Origin: Halorubrum ezzemoulense DSM 17463
GTDB taxonomy: Archaea; Halobacteriota; Halobacteria; Halobacteriales; Haloferacaceae
Length of the DNA: 49,923 nt
NCBI RefSeq assembly: GCF_002114285.1
Contig: NZ_NEDJ01000022.1
Coordinates: forward strand, 1-49,923
Direction of reading: 5' to 3'
The notes beneath the pieces were generated by a model. That model was not told where the DNA came from and searched no databases. It worked only from the letters and a program-made list of their open reading frames with translations. Numbering within the stretch: the stretch's first letter is position 1; the number at the start of each line of letters is the position of its first letter. The translations under genes were made by a program, and so were the position numbers. Below, piece by piece: positions 43,763 to 49,923 of this stretch.

Positions 43763-45325
43763 CGTGTCGCCCGCGCCGTTCCGGTGTGACGCGCCGTCGA
43801 CGACGCTCGTCGCCGCGACGGTCGTCGTCCGCGCGAGGCGGGCGGGCGTGAGCCCGCCGCACAGCTGGCTCCCCTCGGCGGCCCCGCCGCCCAGCACGGG
43901 CGCCGCCTCGAACCCGTTCGAGCGCGCCCCCGTCGCCGCGATCCCCGGCTGGTTGACGACGAGGCGCCCGGGAGCGAGCCGCGCCGCGGCCCGGCGGGCG
44001 CGGCGCTGCTGAGTGGTGTGGACCGCCGCCGCGTGAGGGGACCCGAGGTCGGCGGCGAGCCCGAGCGCGGCGTCAAACCCGTCGCGGCCGTGGACCGCAA
44101 TCGCGGGGATCCCGGGCAGCGTCGCGAGCGGGTCGTCGGCGCTGTCGGGCGTCACGATCAGGAAGGAGGTCTGACGCGCCGCGTTCGGGAGGCCGAGCGC
44201 GGCCGCCAGCCGCCGCGGCGACTTCCCGCGCGGGTCCGAACCTGCGGCGCGTGCCTCGCTCCCGTCGCCCTCCGAGTCGCCGAGGAGCGCGCGGAGGCGG
44301 TCGCGCTCGGCCGCGTCGAGGACGTACCCCCCCTCGTCTTCGAGGGCGGCGCACAGCGGGTCGACCGCCGGCGACACGGTGACGACCGCGGCGTCGCCCG
44401 CGGGGTGAGCCCCGAAGTCGTACGTCGCGCCGACCGCGACCCGCGCCGCCACGGCCGGGGCCGGGGCCGACCCGTCGGCGACGGCGACGACGCCGTCGGC
44501 GCTCGCGGCGACGTTCGGCGTCCCGCAGCGCTGTCCCGCGGCGACGGTGGTCTCGGAGCCGGCAGCGACGACGAAGTCGGCGCGCTCGAACAGCGCGTCC
44601 GTCTCGGGCTTCGAGGGCGGCGCCGGGAGCATCGAGACCGCGTCCGTCGGCGCGCCGGCGTCGGCGAGCGCGCGACTGACGGTCTCGACGACCGCGTCGC
44701 ACGTCTCGACCGCCGACGGCGACGGCGCGAGGACGACCGCGTTCCGCGCGGCGAGCCCGTACAGCGAGAGGACCGCGGGGACCACGACCGGGTGCGTGGC
44801 GGGGACCGCCGCGCCGACGACGCCGAGCGGCCCGGCGACCGTCACCGTCCCCGCCGCGCCGTCGCGGTCGACCACGCCGGCGGTCGGCGCGTCTCGGACC
44901 GACCGCCGGGCGGCGTCGATCTCGGTCGCGACCTTCTCCGCCTTCGTCCCCGGGTGCCCCCGCCCCGTCTCGTTGGCCGCCGACCGCGCGAGCCGGCTGA
45001 TCGTCTCTCCGTCCGCCAAGCGCTCGCCGACGGACCGCACGAGGGCGGCGGCGTCGTCGGGGTCCCACGCGGCCAGTTCGTTCGCCGCCGTCCGCGCCGC
45101 GGCGACGGTTCGCTCTGCGCGCCGCGACGAGTCCGAGGCCGCCGCGTCGGGTCCGCCGGCCGCCGCCCTCGCTTCCTCCGGGCCGGTCGCGCTCGGACCG
45201 TCGCGTCCATGCGTCGCCGGGCCGTCGCTCCCGTCCTTCGACGCCTCGGCGGGGTCGGTCGGTTCCGTCCCGTTGGGCGTCTCCACGCCCGGGCCGTCGC
45301 TCCCGCTCGTCCGATCCCCACTCAT
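43748..45325 (-). CDS. Aldehyde-dehydrogenase-like protein lacking the catalytic cysteine
   Basis: 525 residues of ALDH fold, closest in order to the AdhE/acetaldehyde dehydrogenase subgroup: nucleotide-fold stretch PLGVVGAAVPATHP near 167, AAGSETTVAAGQ near 254, and EDEGGYVLDAAER after it. In that subgroup the nucleophile lies in FDNG-x-xCASEQ; here the aligned stretch near residue 300 is YDFGAHPAGDAA, with proline for cysteine and no other cysteine in that loop. The first 65 residues are a disordered acidic/serine extension. It may therefore be inactive as a dehydrogenase. ATG 45325 is used rather than the GTG three codons earlier. It is divergent from the large regulator gene. Confidence 0.78.
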   Translation of the reverse strand: MSGDRTSGSDGPGVETPNGTEPTDPAEASKDGSDGPATHGRDGPSATGPEEARAAAGGPDAAASDSSRRAERTVAAARTAANELAAWDPDDAAALVRSVGERLADGETISRLARSAANETGRGHPGTKAEKVATEIDAARRSVRDAPTAGVVDRDGAAGTVTVAGPLGVVGAAVPATHPVVVPAVLSLYGLAARNAVVLAPSPSAVETCDAVVETVSRALADAGAPTDAVSMLPAPPSKPETDALFERADFVVAAGSETTVAAGQRCGTPNVAASADGVVAVADGSAPAPAVAARVAVGATYDFGAHPAGDAAVVTVSPAVDPLCAALEDEGGYVLDAAERDRLRALLGDSEGDGSEARAAGSDPRGKSPRRLAAALGLPNAARQTSFLIVTPDSADDPLATLPGIPAIAVHGRDGFDAALGLAADLGSPHAAAVHTTQQRRARRAAARLAPGRLVVNQPGIAATGARSNGFEAAPVLGGGAAEGSQLCGGLTPARLARTTTVAATSVVDGASHRNGAGDTLRGP

Positions 45326-45363
45326 GGGTACCACTGCGCCGGTGTCCGGCTTATTCTCACCCC

Positions 45364-45380
45364 GTGAAACACTGTGTCAC
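45364..45380. promoter_or_regulatory. Candidate operator between divergent genes
   Basis: GTGA-a-ACA-c-TGT-g-TCAC: a 17-base dyad with seven paired positions on each side and one mismatch pair, lying between the ALDH-like promoter (TATA candidate GAATAAG about 45351-45357, minus) and the regulator promoter (TATA candidate GTTATGTC at 45411-45418). Its size and position are those of a winged-helix operator. Binding by the neighbouring regulator is inference. Confidence 0.55.
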
Positions 45381-45442
45381 CGCACGGGCCAAGTCGTCAT
45401 CGAAGAAACAGTTATGTCGGTGGGGACGGTGCGGGGGGACGT

Positions 45443-48400
45443 ATGACCGAGCCGTCGGAGCTCGCGGGCGTCGTCGAGCGTCGCCTCGACTTCCTCGAAC
45501 GGCTCGCCGCGGAGCCGCTGCGAAAGCACGAGCTCGTCGACGCGCTCGGCCACTCCCGGTCGACGGTGAACCGCGCGATAGACGAGCTGGAGGCGGCCGG
45601 GCTCGTCGCCGGCGAGACCGACGGCTACCTGACGACGCTCTCGGGCCGCCTCCTCGCGGAACAGTACCGCGAGTTCCTGACGGCCGCGGCCGACCTCGCG
45701 GCCGCGGGCGACGTGCTCGACCCCCTCGGCGCGGACGTCGGCGTCGACCCCGCGGTCCTCCGGAAGGCCGAGACGCACCGGGCCGCAGCGCCGGACCCGT
45801 ACCGACCGCTGGAGGCCCTCGACGACGCGCTCGCCGACGCCGACTCGGTCGCCGCCGCGCTGCCCGCGTTCCCCTACCCGCGGGTGGCGGAGCGGCTCCG
45901 GCGCGCGGCCGTCGGCGGCGGCTCCGTCGATCTGGCGCTGGCGGATCGGGCGTACCGCCACGCGACCGAACGGTTCGCGGACGACCTCGGTACCGTCGCG
46001 AACCGGGACGACTGTCGGATCGCCGCCGTCGACGCCGTCGACGCGGGGGTCGTCGCGGTCGACGACACCGCGCTGCTCCTCGTCTTCGACGACGGCGCGC
46101 CCCACGGCGTGACGGCGTCGACCGAGCCAGAGGCGGTCGCGTGGGCGGAGACCGAGGTGCGCGGGCTGATCGAGCGGGGCCGCGACACGACCGAAGCGCT
46201 CGCGGCGACCGGGCGCGCGGCGGGGAAGCGGACCGGAGGCGGCCGGTCCGAGGACGACCGGCCCGGAGGCGGCCGGCTCGGCGGCGACGGCTCGCGTGAC
46301 TCGCGCCGCTCGTCCGACGGCGGCCTCTTGGGACGCGGGTATCCGAACGACGAGGGGGCCGGATCGCTCTCGGCGCAGGGGTTCCGCGCGGTCGACGAGG
46401 ACCGCCTCGCCGGCGATCCGAACCCGTGCGGCCCGCTGCGGGCCACGGCGTCGTTCCCCGAGGTCGACGCGGGACACGTCCTCGAGAGGAGCGTCGCGTG
46501 CGACGGCGAGCGGCGCGAGCTCGCGGGGGCACTCGTCGAGGGGCTCGCCGGGGGGACCGACCACGCCCTGGTCGGGCCGCCGGGAAGCGGCAAGAGCACC
46601 GTCTGCCGGAGCGTCGCGGTCGAGTGGTACCGGTCGGGACGCGGCCCGGTGACGTACCGGACAAGCGACGGGGGCGACCCGTTCACCGCGACGGACCGCC
46701 TGCGCGAACGCGTCACCGGGGGGGACGGGCACCACCTCGTCGTCGTCGAGGACGCCGTCGACCCGGGGGCCGCGGAGGCGATCACCGTCGCCCGCCAACT
46801 GGCCGACTGCGGCGACGTGTCGTTCCTGTTCGACGCGCGCGAGGAGCCGTACGACGACCTCGACGGGCTCCCGCTGTCGCCCGCTGACCTCCGCTACCGG
46901 CGGGCGATCGAGACCGTTCGGATGCCCCGACTCGACGAGCGCGAGGTGGAGCGGTTCGTCCGCCACGTCGCCGACCGCACCGGAACCGCGCCGGCGGCCG
47001 ACCCGAGCTCGCTGCTTGACGACGTGCGCGGCGACGACGACGAGCGCGTGGGGGAGCTGCTCGCGCTCGGCCACCGCCTCGTCCGCGCGGTCCGAGGCGG
47101 GACCGTTCGGTCGGAAGAGGCGGACGGGAACGCCGGCGAGGCGTCGCCGGAGAATGAAGCGGGCGGCGCCGCGCCCGCGTCGGGGTTGGAGCGGGCGGTC
47201 GCGGAGGCGGTGCGCGAGGTCAGGAACCGCCCGCCGCCGACCGCGGACGTCGCGGTGCTGGTGAACCTCCTCAACGTCGCCGGCGCGAGCGACCTCCGGA
47301 CGCTGGCGTACGCGCTCGTCGACGATCGCGAGGGGGCGACCGGGGGCGGAACCGACGGCGAGCCGTCGCCGACCGTCGACGGGGTCCGACGGGCGCTCGA
47401 CCGCCTCGCGGGGACGGTCCTCGTCCGGGCGGGCGACGGGGAGTACCGCGCGGTCCACGACGAGTGGTCGGTGCTGTTCTTGGAGCGGCTCGTCGACCGC
47501 GAGCCGGAGCCGGTCGTCGCCAGACGCGTGGGCCGGGTCGTCTCGCGGCTGCTCGCGCTCGCGGACGACCCGGCGCGTCGGTCCCGCGTCCGGCGGGCCG
47601 TCGGCGGGGAGGCGCCGGCAATAGACCGGATCGAGCGCGACCCGAGCGCGTGGGCGGCGGCGACCGTCCGGTCGGTGTACGGCGTCGGACGGCGGTACCC
47701 GCGGCTCGCCGCGCTGTACGGTCGCGTCCGCTACGCGTGGATCGACCTCCCGGACGCGTGCCCCGACGACCTGCGCGACCGGCCGCCGGAGTGGGTCGCG
47801 CGGATGTACATCGACGCCGGCGACCTCGACGGCGCCGCGGCGGCGCTGGACGCGTGGCGGCCGACCGGCGAGGCGGGGGCGGCCGAGCGCCAGCGGGGGT
47901 ACGGCGACGTCGCCCGTCGGCGGGGCGAGTACGACGCGGCGCGGGAGCGGTTCCGGCGGGCCGAGGAGCTGTTCGCCGCCGCGGGCGATCGGACCGGGCT
48001 CGCGTCGGCGGTCCGCGGGCGGGCGCAGGCGGCGCACTTCGACGGCGACTACGAGGCCGCGTACGAGGCGGCGTCGCGGGCGTGCGCCATCGCCGCGCGG
48101 ACCGGCGACCCGATCGCGAAGGCGAAGGCGATGACGGACGCCGGCAACGCCCTCGACGCCCTCGACGGGTCCGACGCGGTCCTCGAGCACTACCGGGTCG
48201 CCGGCGACCTGTTCCGCGCCCACGACGACACCCACGGCGAGGCGAACGTCCGGGCGAACCTCGCGGTCGCGCTGCGGCGGCGGGGGGACCTCGACGCCGC
48301 CGAGCGGACCGCGCGCCGCGCGCTGGACGGCTACCGGACGGTGGGAGACGAACATCGAGAGGCGATTTCGCAGTTGAATCTCTCCGCGATCGCGGAGCAG

Positions 48401-49177
48401 CGCGGCACCGTCGGCGAGGCGGTCGCTCGCGCGGCGGAGGCCCGGGCGATCGCCGAGCGGATCGGCTCCGACATGTGCGAGGCGCTCGCGTTGAGCCACC
48501 TCGGCAGCGCGGCGCACCTCGCCGGCGACTTCGACCGGGCGGAGCGGTTCCTGAGGACTGCCTTGGACCGCTTCGACGCGCTCGACGCCGACGCCCGGCG
48601 CGCGATGGTGACCGCGATCCTCGCGGAGGTGGCGGTCGACCGCGGCGATCCGGGCGCGGCCGAGCGGCGGGTCGAACGGGCCGCGGCGCTGCTCGACGAC
48701 CACGCGGGCCGCAAGCGGCTGGCCGAGACGGACCGGATCCGCGGGCGGGCGGCGCTGGCTCGCGGCGACGCCGACGCCGCGGCGACGGCGCTTGAATCCG
48801 CGGTCGAGTCGGCCCGGGAGGGGGGGTTCGCGCAGGCCGAGGCGAAGGCGCTCGCGTCGCTGGGCGCGGCGGCGGCCGAGCGCGGCGACGCCGAGGCGGC
48901 GGCGGGTCGGCTGACGGCGGCGCTCGACCTCGGCCGGCGAGTCGAGGACGCGCGGGCGGTCGCGTCGGCGGGCGATCGGCTCGCCGACCTGCTCGCGGGG
49001 AACGACGCCGGACCGGAACCGATCGACCGCGAGGCGCTTCGGGCGGCGCTCCGCGAGGCGCCGCCGGAGGCGGTCCCGCCGGATTCGGCCGCGGACCCGG
49101 CGGCGTACCGGGAGATAGCCGAGCGCTGGCGCGTCGACGGCGACGGGGTCGCCGCGTCGTACCCCGCGCTCGGCTGA
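45443..49177 (+). CDS. Multidomain regulator: wHTH, FilR1-like sensor, P-loop NTPase and TPR
   Basis: 1244 residues, four parts. Residues 1-75 form a winged helix-turn-helix (HELVDALGHSRSTVNRAIDELEAAGLV). Residues 76-250 resemble the sensor domain of FilR1/haloarchaeal HTH regulators. After a basic, glycine-rich linker (255-340) comes a P-loop NTPase of STAND-like type with Walker A GPPGSGKST (378-386) and Walker B LVVVED (432-437). From about 790 to 1180 there are tetratricopeptide repeats. This is how MalT/AfsR-type switch regulators are built, but with the DNA-binding domain first and an added sensor. ATG 45443 lies 32 bases from a TATA box. The ligand and targets are unknown. Confidence 0.82.
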   Translation: MTEPSELAGVVERRLDFLERLAAEPLRKHELVDALGHSRSTVNRAIDELEAAGLVAGETDGYLTTLSGRLLAEQYREFLTAAADLAAAGDVLDPLGADVGVDPAVLRKAETHRAAAPDPYRPLEALDDALADADSVAAALPAFPYPRVAERLRRAAVGGGSVDLALADRAYRHATERFADDLGTVANRDDCRIAAVDAVDAGVVAVDDTALLLVFDDGAPHGVTASTEPEAVAWAETEVRGLIERGRDTTEALAATGRAAGKRTGGGRSEDDRPGGGRLGGDGSRDSRRSSDGGLLGRGYPNDEGAGSLSAQGFRAVDEDRLAGDPNPCGPLRATASFPEVDAGHVLERSVACDGERRELAGALVEGLAGGTDHALVGPPGSGKSTVCRSVAVEWYRSGRGPVTYRTSDGGDPFTATDRLRERVTGGDGHHLVVVEDAVDPGAAEAITVARQLADCGDVSFLFDAREEPYDDLDGLPLSPADLRYRRAIETVRMPRLDEREVERFVRHVADRTGTAPAADPSSLLDDVRGDDDERVGELLALGHRLVRAVRGGTVRSEEADGNAGEASPENEAGGAAPASGLERAVAEAVREVRNRPPPTADVAVLVNLLNVAGASDLRTLAYALVDDREGATGGGTDGEPSPTVDGVRRALDRLAGTVLVRAGDGEYRAVHDEWSVLFLERLVDREPEPVVARRVGRVVSRLLALADDPARRSRVRRAVGGEAPAIDRIERDPSAWAAATVRSVYGVGRRYPRLAALYGRVRYAWIDLPDACPDDLRDRPPEWVARMYIDAGDLDGAAAALDAWRPTGEAGAAERQRGYGDVARRRGEYDAARERFRRAEELFAAAGDRTGLASAVRGRAQAAHFDGDYEAAYEAASRACAIAARTGDPIAKAKAMTDAGNALDALDGSDAVLEHYRVAGDLFRAHDDTHGEANVRANLAVALRRRGDLDAAERTARRALDGYRTVGDEHREAISQLNLSAIAEQRGTVGEAVARAAEARAIAERIGSDMCEALALSHLGSAAHLAGDFDRAERFLRTALDRFDALDADARRAMVTAILAEVAVDRGDPGAAERRVERAAALLDDHAGRKRLAETDRIRGRAALARGDADAAATALESAVESAREGGFAQAEAKALASLGAAAAERGDAEAAAGRLTAALDLGRRVEDARAVASAGDRLADLLAGNDAGPEPIDREALRAALREAPPEAVPPDSAADPAAYREIAERWRVDGDGVAASYPALG

Positions 49178-49217
49178 GGGGTCGGCCCGGCGGCTTCGGG
49201 CGCTGTCGCAACCGCTT

Positions 49218-49231
49218 TCAGCGCGCGCTGA
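49218..49231. promoter_or_regulatory. Perfect palindrome before the PUA gene
   Basis: TCAGCGC followed directly by GCGCTGA, a perfect 14-base palindrome ending 12 bases before the ATG at 49243. It overlaps the place where the transcript should start. In such GC-rich DNA a palindrome of this length can occur by chance. Confidence 0.4.
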
Positions 49232-49242
49232 GAACGGCGGCC

Positions 49243-49752
49243 ATGACCGACGCCGACACGCTCGCGGACCTCCGGACCGCGGCCGACTACCAGTTCGGGG
49301 CCGACGCGGGCGAGGCCCTGTTCCCGCCGGACGCCCCGCTCACGGTGCGCCGGTCGAGCGGCGGCCGCCCGCGGCAGGTGATCGACGGCGACGTCGACGA
49401 CACCCCCGGCAGCAGCGAGGGCGACCGACTCGTCTCGTACGGCACCGACGGCCGGTTTACGCTCGGGCTCGCCGGCGGGAAGCGGATCGCCGACGCGTTC
49501 CCCGAACCGCGACACCGGATGGTCGTCGGCGAGGAGAGCGAGCCGTTCGTGCGCGAGGGGCGCAACGCGTTCGCGAAGTTCGTCACCGCGGCCGACGACG
49601 GGATCCGCCCCGGCGACGAGGTGCTCGTCGTCGACAAAAGCGGAGCGATCTTCGGGGTCGGCCGCGCCGAACTCTCCGGCGCGGAGGCCGAGCAGCTCGG
49701 CTCCGGCGTCGCCGTGAAGACGCGCGACGGGAACCCCGCTGACGGCGACTGA
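49243..49752 (+). CDS. PUA-domain protein
   Basis: 169 residues. The C-terminal 75 residues are a PUA RNA-binding domain (RMVVGEES, KFVTAADDGIRPGDEVLVVD, FGVGRAELS). The N-terminal half has the layout of the domain preceding PUA in archaeal tRNA-guanine transglycosylases (ARKKLRTAADYQF-type start here LADLRTAADYQFG). No catalytic domain is present, so it may be a stand-alone RNA-binding partner in archaeosine formation or another RNA process. It starts 65 bases after the large regulator, same strand, with no clear own promoter apart from a palindrome. Confidence 0.83.
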   Translation: MTDADTLADLRTAADYQFGADAGEALFPPDAPLTVRRSSGGRPRQVIDGDVDDTPGSSEGDRLVSYGTDGRFTLGLAGGKRIADAFPEPRHRMVVGEESEPFVREGRNAFAKFVTAADDGIRPGDEVLVVDKSGAIFGVGRAELSGAEAEQLGSGVAVKTRDGNPADGD

Positions 49753-49767
49753 CGGATGTGTACGCCG

Positions 49768-49869
49768 GCGCGTGCCTGCGAGCGGCCGCGCCACCGGCGG
49801 CCGCGAGACAGCACGCGCGAGGGACGCGGTGAGCGCTCGGAGAGCGCGAACCGCGAGGCTGGGGAGGCG
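49768..49869 (+). repeat. Interspersed structured repeat, copy 2 (truncated by contig end)
   Basis: Second copy of the element at 29453. It keeps GCGCGTGCCT, AGCACGCGCGA, the hairpin GCGCTC-GGA-GAGCGC (49833-49847) and the GAGGCTGGGGAGGCG end. The inner stem of the first hairpin is changed and longer (GCGGCCGC with GCGGCCGC), preserving pairing. Genomic sequence stops at 49869, where the other copy continues TGAGGC. Confidence 0.8.
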
Positions 49870-49923
49870 CTGTCTCTTATCCACCACTGACGCTGCCGAC
49901 GACCTCTAGGGCGTAGCGCTCTG
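49870..49923 (+). other. Sequencing adapter (Illumina Nextera) at the contig end, not genomic
   Basis: 49870-49880 reads CTGTCTCTTAT and 49887-49902 reads CTGACGCTGCCGACGA, the two ends of the Nextera read-1 transposase adapter in reverse complement. The six bases between differ at three positions, so 30 of 33 match. The next eight bases (49903-49910) sit where the i5 index should be and the following 13 match the flow-cell primer at 9 positions. No biological meaning should be attached to these bases. Confidence 0.93.

Noticed and set aside
45377..48703. 1108-codon minus-strand frame opposite the large regulator
   Set aside because: Composition is that of an antisense shadow (runs of Arg, Pro, Val); the plus-strand frame carries the Walker, HTH and TPR motifs.
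1..49923. tRNA or rRNA genes
   Set aside because: I read the intergenic regions on both strands for tRNA arms and rRNA signatures and found none; only the SRP RNA is a clear RNA gene.

Overview
The window is a high-GC, gene-dense stretch of a haloarchaeal chromosome, most like Halorubrum in my judgement. The evidence is an archaeal 7S SRP RNA with Srp19 and Gar1 genes, very acidic proteins, short leaders with TATA boxes 25-30 bases before many start codons, a halobacterial NADH-dehydrogenase-like complex (split NuoJ, fused NuoCD, no NuoEFG), and a succinyl-DAP lysine cluster. It is almost certainly a whole draft contig: bases 49870-49923 are not genomic but a degraded Illumina Nextera adapter.

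Layout. 1-480: contig edge and the SRP RNA gene (minus strand). 597-3397: a small membrane protein, a hypothetical acidic protein, an aldo/keto reductase and an FNR-like flavoprotein. 3831-9133: ferredoxin-linked central metabolism (korAB, a geranylgeranyl reductase-family flavoprotein, citrate synthase). 9330-15780: a PIN-ATPase-KH protein, a class I glutamine amidotransferase, an alpha/beta-hydrolase-fold protein without its nucleophile, and alaS. 15929-18693: a GAF-PAS histidine kinase, srp19-gar1 and a small zinc-ribbon protein. 18847-29221: an eleven-gene nuo operon read leftwards (A, B, CD, H, I, J1, J2, K, L, M, N) with mostly overlapping start and stop codons. 29453-29547: an interspersed structured repeat. 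29615-31980: purK-nudix-purE. 32094-36120: a 33-bp tandem repeat, an internally duplicated protein, a divergent tubulin/FtsZ-like protein, an AI-2E-family transporter and a NYN-domain protein. 36136-42338: dapA-dapB-dapD-lysA-dapF-dapE. 42735-49752: an HD-domain phosphohydrolase, an aldehyde-dehydrogenase-like protein lacking the usual cysteine, a 1244-residue wHTH-sensor-NTPase-TPR regulator and a PUA-domain protein. 49768-49869: a second copy of the interspersed repeat, at which the contig breaks.

How it works together. KorAB would convert 2-oxoglutarate to succinyl-CoA and reduce ferredoxin, citrate synthase feeds the same cycle, and the Nuo-like complex is the membrane entry point for electrons. 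The dap cluster supplies lysine; purK and purE form a two-step unit in purine synthesis. The least explained parts are the large regulator with its divergently transcribed ALDH-like partner and an intervening palindrome, the divergent tubulin-like protein with a dyad inside its promoter, and the structured repeat family.
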